The position numbers and the translations under genes are program-made. From NCBI RefSeq assembly GCF_036248255.1, contig NZ_CP109178.1, positions 4,340,001 to 4,404,000 on the forward strand: DNA of 64,000 bases, in the 5' to 3' direction. Source of the stretch: Streptomyces sp. NBC_01717 (GTDB lineage Bacteria; Actinomycetota; Actinomycetes; Streptomycetales; Streptomycetaceae). This document shows, in pieces, positions 35,868-45,421 of this stretch. Each line of letters begins with the position of its first letter. The stretch's first letter is position 1. Below the pieces are notes generated by a model that was not told the origin of the DNA, ran no database searches, and saw nothing but the letters and a program-made list of their open reading frames with translations.

Positions 35868-36049
35868 GTTCCCTGGCCGCCGCCCCTCCCGTCACCTCCT
35901 TTTGCCGCATCCGCTCACCCGTTCGGCCGACGGTTCGGTAAAGAAAGTAAAGGGAGCAGGAACCTCCCGGTCCTCTGCCTGCGTTATGACGTGTGACGGT
36001 AGCTTCGTGATGGCACGAAGCCCGCACACGACGATGAAAGGGACTTCCC

Positions 36050-36625
36050 ATGGCAGTAAGCCTGTCCAAGGGCGGCAACGTCTCGCTCACCAAGGAGGCC
36101 CCGGGCCTGACCGCCGTCACGGTCGGCCTCGGCTGGGACGTCCGCACCACCACCGGCACCGACTTCGACCTCGACGCCTCGGCGATCGCGGTGAACCCGG
36201 GCGGGAAGGTCGTCTCCGACGGCCACTTCGTCTTCTTCAACAACAAGTCGACCCCGGACCAGACCATCGTCCACACCGGTGACAACGTCACGGGCGCGGG
36301 CGAGGGTGACGACGAGCAGATCAACGTCAACCTGGCGGGCCTGCCGGCCGACGTCGACAAGATCGTCTTCCCGGTCTCCATCTACGACGCCGAGACCCGC
36401 AGCCAGAACTTCGGCCAGGTGCGCAACGCGTTCATCCGCATCATCAACCAGGCCGGCGGCACCGAGATCGCCCGCTACGACCTGAGCGAGGACGCCGCCA
36501 CCGAGACCGCGATGGTCTTCGGCGAGCTGTACCGCAACGGCGCGGAGTGGAAGTTCCGCGCCGTGGGCCAGGGCTACGCCTCGGGCCTGCGCGGCATCGC
36601 CCAGGACTTCGGCGTCAACCTCTGA
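36050..36625 (+). CDS. terD: TerD-family calcium-binding stress protein
   Basis: 191 residues from ATG 36050 with AAAGGGA upstream. The family sequence is evident: [28 protein letters not shown], the acidic calcium-site loop [18 protein letters not shown] and [20 protein letters not shown]. TerD proteins bind Ca2+ and contribute to tellurite and stress phenotypes; in Streptomyces they are linked to development. It is single, without other ter genes nearby, and ends in a strong terminator. Confidence 0.95.
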   Translation: MAVSLSKGGNVSLTKEAPGLTAVTVGLGWDVRTTTGTDFDLDASAIAVNPGGKVVSDGHFVFFNNKSTPDQTIVHTGDNVTGAGEGDDEQINVNLAGLPADVDKIVFPVSIYDAETRSQNFGQVRNAFIRIINQAGGTEIARYDLSEDAATETAMVFGELYRNGAEWKFRAVGQGYASGLRGIAQDFGVNL

Positions 36626-36659
36626 CGCAAGAGTGTTCATGGCCTGACCTGACAGACGC

Positions 36660-36691
36660 GAGCCCCCGGTCGATTCCTCGGCCGGGGGCTC
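36660..36691 (+). terminator. terminator of terD
   Basis: GAGCCCCCGG / CCGGGGGCTC perfect 10-bp stem with a 12-nt loop, 35 bp after the stop. Confidence 0.85.
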
Positions 36692-36905
36692 CCGTCCGTC
36701 ATGCCGTCAGACGACCGCGTCCGACCGCATGACGCACTACGGACGACGCATGACCTCACCGACGGAACGGGCCCGATCGGACAATTGACGCGCGCCCGTC
36801 CGACTCGGCGCTCATTCGGCCGTTCCACGGACGGTCGCCCTGCGGATTGCCGCCCTACGGGTGGCTGCGCGCGGCGCCGACGCACGGCGGCACCGCGCGC
36901 CCCCA

Positions 36906-36911
36906 TAGGCT
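36906..36911 (+). promoter_or_regulatory. -10 element (TAGGCT) for leaderless GNAT mRNA
   Basis: TAGGCT ends seven bases before the GTG at 36919, the spacing expected if transcription begins at or next to the start codon. This supports the GTG 36919 start and leaderless translation. Confidence 0.5.
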
Positions 36912-36918
36912 GCGCCGC

Positions 36919-37440
36919 GTGATCATCGAACCGCTGCTGCCGGTGACCGGCGCGCTTCCCGGCCCGCTGCTCGCCGAACTCACCGCGCTCTACGCGTCCG
37001 ATCCGGCGTTCCAGCAGATCAGCGGCGACTTCCCGAACCCCCATGACATCCGGTCGGAACAGGTCGCGGCCTCGCTCGCCGAGGAGCTGGCGAACCCGGA
37101 CACCGAGGTGCTGCTCGCCCGGTCGCAGGGCCGGTTGGTCGGCGTGTCCATCACCCTCGCGCGCCATCCGGACCCGGCCGACCCCGACCCGTGGATCGGG
37201 CTGCTCATGGTCGACGGACGACACCACCGCTCCGGCTACGGACGACAGCTGGCCGGGCTCGTCGAGGAGCGGTTCCGGGCAGCCGGGCGGGACGGAATCC
37301 GACTCGCCGTCCTGGACAACAACCCCAAGGCGCTCGCCTTCTGGACGGCACTCGGCTACGAGGTCATCGACCACCGGCGCGACCGCCAACTGGACCGCCC
37401 CTGCGCGGTGTTGCGCAAGCCGTTGAAGCCTGCCGAATAA
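36919..37440 (+). CDS. GNAT family N-acetyltransferase
   Basis: 173 residues from GTG 36919, chosen because a -10 hexamer sits immediately upstream and earlier sequence is Arg/Ala-rich in character. The acetyl-CoA-binding region WIGLLMVDGRHHRSGYGRQL (Q/RxxGxG/A-like) and LDNNPKALAFWTALGYEV are classic GNAT motifs A and B. The acceptor is unknown. It is monocistronic between terD and a secreted protease. Confidence 0.88.
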   Translation: MIIEPLLPVTGALPGPLLAELTALYASDPAFQQISGDFPNPHDIRSEQVAASLAEELANPDTEVLLARSQGRLVGVSITLARHPDPADPDPWIGLLMVDGRHHRSGYGRQLAGLVEERFRAAGRDGIRLAVLDNNPKALAFWTALGYEVIDHRRDRQLDRPCAVLRKPLKPAE

Positions 37441-37576
37441 CGGACACGAGAGCATCCCAGTCGGACAAGAAGTGGTCAAAAAAATGTGAGGCAATTGTCA
37501 GCACTCCGTCAAATTCGGTCATGCGGTGGCACGCTCTCCGCTCGTAACCCCCCACGGAACGAACAACGGAGAACGC

Positions 37577-39175
37577 ATGACCCCCCACGTGAACACCCGT
37601 CGTGCCGCAGCCCTGGCCGCCGTGGCCGCGATGGTCGTCGTCGGCGTGCAGTCCGGTGCGGCGACCGCAGCCCCGGGCAACGCCCACGACGGCGCCTCCG
37701 CCACCCGTACCGCCGGCACGTCCGGCGCGAGGACCGTGATCGACCCGAACACCGCGCCGGAGCGGACCGCCGCGATCAAGTCGGCCCAGTCGGACGCCTC
37801 TTCGACGGCCGACGCGCTCGGGCTCGGCAGCCGGGAGAAGCTGATCGTCCGCGATGTGATCAAGGACGCCGACGGCACCGTCCACACCCGCTACGAGCGC
37901 ACCTACGCCGGACTGCCCGTCCTCGGCGGCGACCTCGTCACCCACACCACCGGCAGCGGAAAGCTCAAGAGCGTCACCAAGGCGAACAACGCCCGGATAA
38001 CGGTGCCGTCCACGACGCCGAAGGTGAAGACCGCGGCGAGCGCCCGCAAGGTGATCTGGGCGGGCAGCGGCAAGCCCGTCCTCGCCTTCGAGACGGTGAG
38101 GACCGGCGTGCAGAAGGACGGCACGCCCAGCAGGCGTCACCTCATCACGGACGCCGTCACCGGCAGGACGCTGCACAGCTACGAGGCGATCGAGACCGGC
38201 GTCGGCAACAGCCAGTACAGCGGCAAGGTCACCCTGTCGACCACCGCGAGCGGCTCCGGCTTCGAGCTGACCGACGGCGACCGCGGCGGCCACAAGACGT
38301 ACGACCTGAACCAGGGCGAGAGCGGCACCGGCGCGCTCGTCACCGACGACGACGACACCTGGGGCGACAGCACCGGCGGCGACCGGCAGACCGCCGCGGT
38401 CGACGCCCACTACGGTGCCGCCATGACCTGGGACTTCTACAAGTCCGCGCTGGGCCGCGACGGCATCGCGGGCGACGGCAAGGCCGCCTACTCCCGGGTC
38501 CACTACGGCAACGCGTACGTCAACGCGTTCTGGGACGACAGCTGCTTCTGCATGACGTACGGCGACGGCGCCGACAACAAGAGCGCCCTCACCAGCCTCG
38601 ACGTCGCGGGCCACGAGATGAGCCACGGCCTGACCGCGGCGACGGCCAAGCTCGACTACGCAGGCGAGTCCGGCGGCCTGAACGAGGCGACCAGCGACAT
38701 CCTCGGCACCTCGGTCGAGTTCTTCGCCGACAGCAGCAGCGACGCCGGCGACTACCTCATCGGCGAGAAGATCGACATCAACGGCGACGGCACCCCGCTG
38801 CGCTACATGGACAAGCCGAGCAAGGACGGCGGTTCGGCGGACTACTGGAGCGCCGGCGTCGGCGACCTCGACGTCCACTACTCCTCCGGCGTCGCCAACC
38901 ACTTCTTCTACCTGCTGTCCGAGGGCAGCGGCCCGAAGACCATCAACGGGGTGGACTACGACTCCCCGACCGCCGACGGCTCGACCGTCACCGGCATCGG
39001 CCGGGACAAGGCGGTCCAGATCTGGTACAAGGCGCTCTCCGCGTACATGACCTCGACCACCGACTACGCGGCCGCGCGCACGGCCACGGAGAAGGCGGCG
39101 ACCGACCTGTACGGGGCGGGCAGCCCGGAGCTCGCGGCCGTGGACGCCGCCTGGTCGGGCGTCAACGTGAAGTAG
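37577..39175 (+). CDS. secreted M4 (thermolysin-type) neutral metalloprotease
   Basis: 532 residues from ATG 37577 with GGAG before it. Signal peptide: TRRAAALAAVAAMVVVGVQS, cut near ATAA. An FTP/PepSY propeptide follows (about 40-200; VHTRYERTYAGLPVLGGDLV). In the catalytic domain (about 220-532) zinc ligands His346 and His350 with catalytic Glu347 are in HEMSHG, and the third ligand Glu370 is in GGLNEATSD; the C-terminal His of the family is in DLDVHYSSGVANHFFYL. It degrades extracellular protein and is autoprocessed. Confidence 0.95.
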   Translation: MTPHVNTRRAAALAAVAAMVVVGVQSGAATAAPGNAHDGASATRTAGTSGARTVIDPNTAPERTAAIKSAQSDASSTADALGLGSREKLIVRDVIKDADGTVHTRYERTYAGLPVLGGDLVTHTTGSGKLKSVTKANNARITVPSTTPKVKTAASARKVIWAGSGKPVLAFETVRTGVQKDGTPSRRHLITDAVTGRTLHSYEAIETGVGNSQYSGKVTLSTTASGSGFELTDGDRGGHKTYDLNQGESGTGALVTDDDDTWGDSTGGDRQTAAVDAHYGAAMTWDFYKSALGRDGIAGDGKAAYSRVHYGNAYVNAFWDDSCFCMTYGDGADNKSALTSLDVAGHEMSHGLTAATAKLDYAGESGGLNEATSDILGTSVEFFADSSSDAGDYLIGEKIDINGDGTPLRYMDKPSKDGGSADYWSAGVGDLDVHYSSGVANHFFYLLSEGSGPKTINGVDYDSPTADGSTVTGIGRDKAVQIWYKALSAYMTSTTDYAAARTATEKAATDLYGAGSPELAAVDAAWSGVNVK

Positions 39176-39199
39176 TTCCCGGCGGGTTCCCGGGGCCGG

Positions 39200-40606
39200 T
39201 CAGCTCCTTTCCGGGGCGGGCCGGCCATCGCCGTACAGCCAGGTGTTCCACAGATCCGTCAGATCCTTCCCCGTCGTCCGCTCCACGTACGCGGTGAAGT
39301 CGGCCGTCGACGCGGTGCCGTACCGATGGGCCTTCGTCCAGCCCGCGAGGAGCGCGAGGAACCGCCGGTCGTCGTCGATCGCCTGCCGGATCTTGTGGAT
39401 CACCATCGCCCCGCGCTCGTACACCGGGTCCTGGGAAATGTCCGCGGCCGTCGGCGGACGCGCGGGCGGGAACGCCCAGTTGGCATCGTCGGCGAAGGCG
39501 GCGTCGAAACTGCGCCGGACGGGAACGCCCTCCTTGTCCGCCTTCCACAGCCACTCCGCGTAGGTCGCGAAGCCCTCATTGAGCCACATGTCGCGCCAGC
39601 TGGCGGGCGTGACGGAGTCCCCGAACCACTGGTGGGCCATCTCGTGGACGAGGGTTCCGACGGTCGGCGGCCCGGGGAAGTACGGCCGGTTCTGGGTCTC
39701 CAGCGCATACCCGGAGTCGTGCGGTCGGCCGACGATCGCGCCGGTGGACGAGAACGGGTACGGGCCGAAGCGCGCCGCCTCCCACCGCACCACCTCGGGG
39801 ATCCGGGCGAGGGTCCGGGCACTCGCCGCGGCCACCTTCGGGTCCACGGCCGTGAACACCTTGATGCCGTCGGGGGTCGTCGACGCCTTCGTGTCGAAGC
39901 GGCCGACGACGAGCGTCGCGAGATAGGTCGCCATGGGTTCGGCGGTGTGCCAGTGGTACGTGGTGGTGGCGCCGGAGACCTTCCGGGACGTCAGCTCACC
40001 GTTGGAGACGGCCGTCAGACCCCGGGGGACGGTGGCCGTGAGGTCGTACGTCGCCTTGTCGCTCGGGTGGTCGTTACCGGGGAACCAGGCCATCGACCCG
40101 ACCGGCTCACCGAGTGCCACCGATCCGTCCGCCGTCCTCAGCCAGCCCTCCTTCGACCCGTCAGGATCGGTGAGGGTCAGCGGGGAACCGGAGTAGTGGA
40201 CGACCGTACGGAAGGTCCGGCCCTTGTGCAGATGGCGCTCCACCTCGGCGGCGGGGCGCAGCGTCAGCTCGCGGCCCGCCCGGTTGACGGCGGCCGGACG
40301 CCCCTCGACCTTCGCGGAATCGACGGTCAGCCCGGCCAGGTCGAGGTTGAAGGCGCTGAGGTCCTGGGTGGCGCGCGCGGTGATCACGGCGGTGGCGCGG
40401 ATCCGCTGGGCGGCCGGGTCGACGTCGAAGGTGAGGTCATAGTGCGTGACGTCGTACCCGCCGTTGCCGGCCTTCGGGAAGTACGGGTCGCGCAGACCGG
40501 CGGCGCCGGGAGTGCCCTCCACACCACCGGTCCCGCCGGTGCAGCCGACGGCGAGGGAGACGACGGTGGCGGTGACGAAGGCCAGGAACAGGGCAGTGGG
40601 GCGCAC
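39200..40606 (-). CDS. M1-family metallopeptidase lipoprotein
   Basis: 468 residues. Signal MRPTALFLAFVTATVVSLAV with lipobox Cys22, so it is membrane-anchored outside. Gluzincin motifs: His321-Glu322-x-x-His325 in HEMAHQWFGD and third ligand Glu344 in WLNEGFATYAE. A GAMEN-like exopeptidase motif is not obvious (SSTGAIVGRPHD at that place), so aminopeptidase specificity may be altered. At 468 residues it is shorter than full M1 enzymes, lacking the long C-terminal helical domain. It is convergent with the M4 protease. Confidence 0.9.
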   Translation of the reverse strand: MRPTALFLAFVTATVVSLAVGCTGGTGGVEGTPGAAGLRDPYFPKAGNGGYDVTHYDLTFDVDPAAQRIRATAVITARATQDLSAFNLDLAGLTVDSAKVEGRPAAVNRAGRELTLRPAAEVERHLHKGRTFRTVVHYSGSPLTLTDPDGSKEGWLRTADGSVALGEPVGSMAWFPGNDHPSDKATYDLTATVPRGLTAVSNGELTSRKVSGATTTYHWHTAEPMATYLATLVVGRFDTKASTTPDGIKVFTAVDPKVAAASARTLARIPEVVRWEAARFGPYPFSSTGAIVGRPHDSGYALETQNRPYFPGPPTVGTLVHEMAHQWFGDSVTPASWRDMWLNEGFATYAEWLWKADKEGVPVRRSFDAAFADDANWAFPPARPPTAADISQDPVYERGAMVIHKIRQAIDDDRRFLALLAGWTKAHRYGTASTADFTAYVERTTGKDLTDLWNTWLYGDGRPAPERS

Positions 40607-40653
40607 GCGATGATCCTATGTGCGGAATGTCGGATTGAGGGATCGGCGGATGC

Positions 40654-41256
40654 TCACTTCGGGTACCGGTTCCGCAGCAGCGCCGCGATCTCCGCGAACC
40701 CGCGCCGCTCCGCGTGTTCCAGCGCCGTCACCCCGTCGCCGTCCGGCAGACCGGGGGTCGCGCCCGCCGCCAGCAACAGTTCGACGATCTCCTGGTGCGC
40801 CCGGCCGCCGTCGCCCAGGATCACGGCCTCCAGCAGGGCGGTCCAGCCGAGCCGGTTGACGTGGTCGACGTCGATGTCCGTGAGGCGGAGCAGCTCCCGT
40901 ACGTAACCGACGTGGCCGCGCTCGCTCGCCGGGATCAGCGCGATGCCGCCGAACCGGTTACGGAGCTTCAGGTCGGGACCGGCCGGCAGCAGGATGTGCA
41001 GCATCGCGACGCTGCCGGTGACGCCGGTCGCCAGCCAGGGACTGTCCTCGCGCCGGTCCTGCGCGTCGGGATCCGCACCCGCCTCGACGAGCAGCCGGGC
41101 GAGCCGGACGTGGTCGCCGTACACGGCGAGGAGCAGCGGGGTGCGCCGCTCCTCGTCGCGGGCGTCGACGCGGGCGCCGCCCTCGACAGCGGTGCGTGCG
41201 GCATCGGCGTCACCGGTGCGCGCGGCTCGGAGGAGGTCCTGATCGAGGGTGTTCAT
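40654..41256 (-). CDS. ankyrin-repeat protein
   Basis: 200 residues, composed almost wholly of ankyrin repeats: DLLRAARTGDADAARTAVEG, ERRTPLLLAVYGDHVRLARL, a loop repeat with VGYVRELLRLTDIDVDHVN, LGWTALLEAVILGDGGRAHQ and GVTALEHAERRGFAEIAALL. No signal peptide, so it is cytosolic. Ankyrin proteins bind other proteins; the partner is unknown. In Streptomyces they are sometimes next to catalase or heme-related genes, and here hbpS is next on the same strand. Confidence 0.92.
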   Translation of the reverse strand: MNTLDQDLLRAARTGDADAARTAVEGGARVDARDEERRTPLLLAVYGDHVRLARLLVEAGADPDAQDRREDSPWLATGVTGSVAMLHILLPAGPDLKLRNRFGGIALIPASERGHVGYVRELLRLTDIDVDHVNRLGWTALLEAVILGDGGRAHQEIVELLLAAGATPGLPDGDGVTALEHAERRGFAEIAALLRNRYPK

Positions 41257-41282
41257 CCGCGGTCTCTCCTGTGGTCGGTGTC

Positions 41283-41840
41283 CTACTTGGCGAGTGCGGC
41301 GACGCCCGCCCGGGCGAACTTCTCGTCGAGGTCGCCACTGGGGGCACCGGCCACTCCGATGCCGGCCACCGGTGCGTCCTTGACCTGCACCGGGGCGCCG
41401 CCCGCGAGGAACAGGGTGCCAGGGATGTCCTTCAGGTTCGGGGCCTGCGCCAGGCGGCCCGCGAGCACGGAGGTGGGGGCGTTCCAGGAGACAGCGGTGT
41501 ACGCCTTCTTCTCGGCGGACTCGTACGCCTGCGGGCCGGAGCCGTCGCCGCGCAGCGTCACGACGGTGTTGCCGTTCCGGTCGACGACGGCGACCGCCAC
41601 ACGCTGGTTCTCCTTCTCGGCGGCGTCGAGGGCGGCCCGCGCGGCCTTGGTGGCGGCGGCGACGGTCAGATGCGTGGTCTGCTGGAGGTTCCGGTCCGCC
41701 GTGTCGGCCGTGACGGCGGCGGCAGGCGCAGCGGCAGGTGCGGAGGCGCTCGCGGACATGGCACCGAAGGTTCCGGCACCGAGCGCGGCGGCGGCGACGG
41801 CACCGGTGAGGACACGGGTGCGCAGCGGCATCTTCTTCAT
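41283..41840 (-). CDS. hbpS: extracellular heme-binding redox sensor HbpS
   Basis: 185 residues from ATG 41840 with GAGGAG seven bases upstream. Signal peptide: KKMPLRTRVLTGAVAAAALG, cut near SAS-A. The mature GlcG/HbpS fold shows THLTVAAATKAARAALDAAE, VAVAVVDRNGNTVVTLRGDG, FLAGGAPVQVKDAPVAGIGV and a final FARAGVAALAK. HbpS forms an extracellular octamer that binds or degrades heme and modulates the sensor kinase SenS. It is divergent from senS-senR, the arrangement known from S. reticuli. Confidence 0.92.
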   Translation of the reverse strand: MKKMPLRTRVLTGAVAAAALGAGTFGAMSASASAPAAAPAAAVTADTADRNLQQTTHLTVAAATKAARAALDAAEKENQRVAVAVVDRNGNTVVTLRGDGSGPQAYESAEKKAYTAVSWNAPTSVLAGRLAQAPNLKDIPGTLFLAGGAPVQVKDAPVAGIGVAGAPSGDLDEKFARAGVAALAK

Positions 41841-42092
41841 GGTGGGGCTCCTCGGCGGTTCGATGGTGTTCCGCCCGGCGGGGGTCCGTTCAGGCGGTCT
41901 CTGCGATCGATCCTCCGGCTGGACCCGGCCCCGTGACGTCGACGTACCGGCTCGACACCGCGCGCAGGACGGCTGACGGGCCCATCGGCCGATCGGTTGA
42001 TGCGGGGCCGGCCGCACCGGGTCACCATGGATGTATCCGCGCAGGTCAAGCAGCAGCTCTTTCAGCAGTCGGCAGGGAGTAAGAGGTACGAG

Positions 42093-43367
42093 GTGGAGCA
42101 CCGGACCGAAGCCACCGACCCGGATGACCGCCGGCTCGCGCTGCTCATGCACGCCGCGTTCTTCCTGCTGCTCGGCGCGTCCCTGGCCCGCTTCCTGCTC
42201 CGCCACCCGGGCGAGGACCGCACCCCGTGGATCATCGCGCTGTCCGTCGCGCTCGCCGCGCTGTATCTGCTGGGCCCGGCGCTCGGCTCTCGCCCCACCC
42301 CGCGCCGACTGGCCCGGCTCGGCGTGCTGGTGGCCGTGTGGATGGTGCTCGTCGTCCTCGCGCCGAGCTTCGCCTGGTGCGCGGTGCCGCTCTTTTACAC
42401 CGGGCTGCGGCTGCTCCCGCCGCGCGCCGCGTTCGCCCTCGTCGCACTGCTCACCGTGTTCGTCGTGGCCGCGCAGTTGCGGCTGGCCCACGGCTTCGAC
42501 CCGAATCTGGTGCTCGCGCCCCCCGCCGTGGCGGCCACCGCGACCGCGGTCTTCGTCCACATGCAGCGCCAGGGGGTGCGCCAGCGCGAACTGATCGACG
42601 ATCTGCTGCGTACCCGCCGCGAACTCGCCGCCACCGAACGCCGCGAAGGCACGCTCGCCGAACGCCAGCGGCTCTCCATGGAGATCCACGACACCCTCGC
42701 GCAGGGCCTGTCCAGCCAGCAGATGCTGCTCCAGGCCGCGGACCGCACCTGGGAGGCCGACCCGGCGACCGCCCGCCGCCATGTCCGTACGGCCACCGGC
42801 ATCGCCGAGCGCAACCTCGCCGAAGCGCGCCGCTTCGTCCACGACCTGGCACCGGCGGATCTCGCGGAGGGAGGTGGCCTGGAGGCGGCGCTGCGCGCAC
42901 TGGCCACCCGCGAAACGGCGCAGGCCCAGGGACTGCTCATGGTCCGCTGCCATGTGGAGGGGACGCCGCACGCGGCACTGCCCGACCGGGTGCAGTCCGC
43001 GCTGCTGCGCATCGCCCAGGGCGCCCTGGCCAATGTGAAGGAGCACGCGGACGCCACGGAGGCCGCGCTGACACTGACCCACCTGGACGACCGGACCGTC
43101 CTGGACATCGCCGACAACGGCCGCGGCTTCACCCCGCCCGCACCGGCGGTAGCCCTGCGCCGTACGTGGGGGGCGGCCGCCCTGCATCCGGCAGCAGGCG
43201 TACGCGGCCACGGACTGCCCGCGATGCGCGCCCGGCTGCACCAGCTCGGCGGCACGCTCACGATCGAGTCGGCACCGGGCGACGGAACCGTCGTCTCCGC
43301 CGAGGTCCCCCTGCCCGCCCCCTCGTCCTCGCCCGCCCCGTCGCCCTCGCCGGAGGAACCCTCATGA
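42093..43367 (+). CDS. senS: sensor histidine kinase SenS
   Basis: 424 residues from GTG 42093 with AGAGG six bases upstream; ATG 42027 is an in-frame alternative. About five N-terminal membrane helices (residues ~15-155) precede a HisKA_3 dimerisation domain with the phospho-acceptor His in RLSMEIHDTLAQGLSSQQML, and a HATPase_c domain (NVKEHADATEAAL; DIADNGRGF; GHGLPAMRARL). The Pro/Ser-rich tail is unusual but probably inert. NarL-type kinase; the partner SenR follows with ATGA overlap. It senses redox or iron stress with HbpS. Confidence 0.92.
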   Translation: MEHRTEATDPDDRRLALLMHAAFFLLLGASLARFLLRHPGEDRTPWIIALSVALAALYLLGPALGSRPTPRRLARLGVLVAVWMVLVVLAPSFAWCAVPLFYTGLRLLPPRAAFALVALLTVFVVAAQLRLAHGFDPNLVLAPPAVAATATAVFVHMQRQGVRQRELIDDLLRTRRELAATERREGTLAERQRLSMEIHDTLAQGLSSQQMLLQAADRTWEADPATARRHVRTATGIAERNLAEARRFVHDLAPADLAEGGGLEAALRALATRETAQAQGLLMVRCHVEGTPHAALPDRVQSALLRIAQGALANVKEHADATEAALTLTHLDDRTVLDIADNGRGFTPPAPAVALRRTWGAAALHPAAGVRGHGLPAMRARLHQLGGTLTIESAPGDGTVVSAEVPLPAPSSSPAPSPSPEEPS

Positions 43368-43990
43368 CCCCGCCCGCCGTACGGATCCTGCTCTGCGACG
43401 ACCACGCCGTCGTACGTGCCGGACTGCTCGCCCTCCTGGGCAGCGAACCGGACATCGAGGTCGTCGGCGAGGCGGGCAGCGGCGAGGAGGCCGTCGTCCT
43501 GGCCGCCCGGCTGACCCCCGACGTCGTGCTGATGGACCTCCAACTGGGCGAAGGAATCGACGGCGTCGAAGCCACCCGTCGCATCGCGGTCACCGGCGTC
43601 CATGTCCTCGTCCTCACGACGTACGACACGGACGCCGACATCACCCGCGCCATCGAAGCGGGCGCCACCGGCTATCTGCTGAAGGCGGAACGCCCGGAGG
43701 AACTGTTCGCCGCGATCCGCTCGGCGGCCCAGGGACGCACCACGCTCTCCCCACCGGTTGCCAGCCGTGTCATGGCCCGCATGCGCAGCCCCCTGCCGAC
43801 GCTCACGGACCGCGAACGCGACATCCTGGGCCAGCTGTCCCAGGGCCTGGGCAACCGGGAAATCGCCCGGGCCCTGTTCATCAGCGAGGCCACGGTCAAG
43901 ACGCACCTGGGCCGCATCTACGACAAACTCGGCGTCGACACCCGCGCGGGCGCCGTGTCCGTGGCGAAGGAGCAGCGGCTGCTGCCGTGA
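43364..43990 (+). CDS. senR: response regulator SenR (NarL/LuxR family)
   Basis: 208 residues; the start overlaps the senS stop (ATGA). Receiver domain (1-~120) with acidic pocket CDDH, phosphorylatable Asp in VVLMDLQLG, Thr in LTTYD and Lys in LLKAE. C-terminal LuxR HTH (about 145-205; LTDRERDILGQLSQGLGNRE, SEATVKTHLGRIYDKLGV). In S. reticuli SenR controls hbpS and the furS-cpeB catalase-peroxidase operon; those latter genes are not in this window. Confidence 0.94.
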   Translation: MTPPAVRILLCDDHAVVRAGLLALLGSEPDIEVVGEAGSGEEAVVLAARLTPDVVLMDLQLGEGIDGVEATRRIAVTGVHVLVLTTYDTDADITRAIEAGATGYLLKAERPEELFAAIRSAAQGRTTLSPPVASRVMARMRSPLPTLTDRERDILGQLSQGLGNREIARALFISEATVKTHLGRIYDKLGVDTRAGAVSVAKEQRLLP

Positions 43991-44095
43991 ACCGGGCCGC
44001 CCGCGGCGAGGACCGCCGCGGTGCCGGGCGCCCGGGGCAGTGGGGCACCAACCGCTCCGGCGTTGACGCATCCCCGGGCATGACACCATCGAACC

Positions 44096-44593
44096 GTGCT
44101 CGACATCGGCTACTCCCTCTCCCGACGCTTCCCCGATCCCCCGCAGACCGACTACCGCCGCGCGGACGCCCACGCCCTGCGGCACGATCTCTTCTCCGGG
44201 GACGTCTACCTCGCGGACACCAAGGCGGACCGCGAAGTATCCACAGCCTGGGGATGGGTTCCCGTGCTCGACTTCGCCTGGGCGCTGTGCGACATCGTCG
44301 AGCAGATCGACCAGGACCCGCGCGGCAGCCGCTCGCACCGGCGGCAGTTCGCCGAGCTCGACTTCACCGAATCGTCCGACCGGATGCTCTTCGAGCGCCG
44401 CTTCGGCTGGGTCGACGTCGAGGCCGACTGGATGCCCGGCGACGAGCCCCCGCTCACCTTCAGCCACTCCCTCCTGCGCCGCGAGGCCCGCGACTTCCTG
44501 CACGACCTGATCGCCGACCTCGCCGACATGCACGAGGGGCTCGCCGACAACCCCGTGATCTGGGACCTCCAGGCCCGCTTCCCCCGCGTCTGA
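44096..44593 (+). CDS. conserved hypothetical protein
   Basis: 165 residues from GTG 44096 (VLDIGYSLSRRFPDPPQTDY), not a family I can name with confidence. Acidic, Trp/Phe-rich, with no signal peptide. The pattern LFSGDVYLADTKADREVSTA, VLDFAWALCDIVEQI and the acidic C-terminus (DLIADLADMHEGLADNPVIW) suggest a compact alpha/beta cytosolic protein; many such single genes in Streptomyces resemble immunity-type proteins. It lies between senR and a convergent pentapeptide gene. Confidence 0.65.
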   Translation: MLDIGYSLSRRFPDPPQTDYRRADAHALRHDLFSGDVYLADTKADREVSTAWGWVPVLDFAWALCDIVEQIDQDPRGSRSHRRQFAELDFTESSDRMLFERRFGWVDVEADWMPGDEPPLTFSHSLLRREARDFLHDLIADLADMHEGLADNPVIWDLQARFPRV

Positions 44594-44619
44594 CTGCCCC
44601 GGAGGACCGCAGCAACCCG

Positions 44620-45312
44620 CTACGCCTCCACCCGCACCCCGATCTGTGCCGCGAAGGCCGGCGCCAGCTCCATCAGCTGCAGCGGGCTGATCACCGCCCC
44701 CGCCAGCCGCTCCACCCCCCGCGCGATGTCCAGCTCGGCGGCCGTTCGCAGATCCACGGCGTCCATCCGCGCGGAGCTGAAGTCGGCCCGCTTCAGCACG
44801 CAGTCCCGGAACTCCACCCGCACCAGCTGCGCGTCCCCGAAGTCCGGCTCGGACAGCACACAGCCCTCGAAGACCACGTCCGTCAGCCGCGCCTTCCGCA
44901 GATTCAGGTAATCGATCTTCCCGCCGCGCACATGCACCCGCTCCAGCACCGCACCGTGCAGCTGCACCCCGCCCAGCCGCGCGTCCACCACCTCCACATC
45001 GCGCAGCGACGCCCCCGCGAGGTCGGTGCCGACACCCCGCACCCCCGTCAGCACCGAGTCGATGAAACGGGCCCTGACCAGCTTCGTACGGTCGAGACCG
45101 CACCCCTCCAGCGCGCAGTCCATGAACCGCGCGCCCGGCCCGGACCCGTCCGCGAGATCCACCCCCTCGAACCGCACACCGTCGTAGTCGCCGTCCGGCT
45201 CCAGTCCCTCCCCGTCGTACGGAACGAGCGGCGGCAGCCGCACCTCCGGCCGCCGCGCCGCCGCCACGACGCCCTTCCCGCCCCCGCCGTCACTCCTGCT
45301 GTTACGTGCCAT
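44620..45312 (-). CDS. pentapeptide-repeat protein
   Basis: 230 residues from ATG 45312 (MARNSRSDGGGGKG). Right-handed quadrilateral beta-helix repeats A(D/N)LxX are clear: VRFEGVDLADGSGPGARF, TKLVRARFIDSVLTGV, TDLAGASLRDVEVVDARL, RKARLTDVVFEGCVLSEPDF, LKRADFSSARMDAVDLRTA. Such proteins may mimic DNA or act as scaffolds; no partner is evident. A longer start at 45342 is possible. Confidence 0.9.
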   Translation of the reverse strand: MARNSRSDGGGGKGVVAAARRPEVRLPPLVPYDGEGLEPDGDYDGVRFEGVDLADGSGPGARFMDCALEGCGLDRTKLVRARFIDSVLTGVRGVGTDLAGASLRDVEVVDARLGGVQLHGAVLERVHVRGGKIDYLNLRKARLTDVVFEGCVLSEPDFGDAQLVRVEFRDCVLKRADFSSARMDAVDLRTAAELDIARGVERLAGAVISPLQLMELAPAFAAQIGVRVEA

Positions 45313-45421
45313 GGGTCCCATCGTGACCCACGCCACCGACAACGCCGCGCGCCGATGTCACACATCGGCGCTTCCGGCCGTCCCTTCTGTGACGCTTCTT
45401 CGACCGAGGGGACCGGAAGAC

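Noticed and set aside
35955..36000. GGAAC ... GTTATG as a SigR/ECF promoter of terD
   Set aside because: Spacing between the elements is 19 bp, one more than the SigR consensus, and the second base triplet is common; not convincing.
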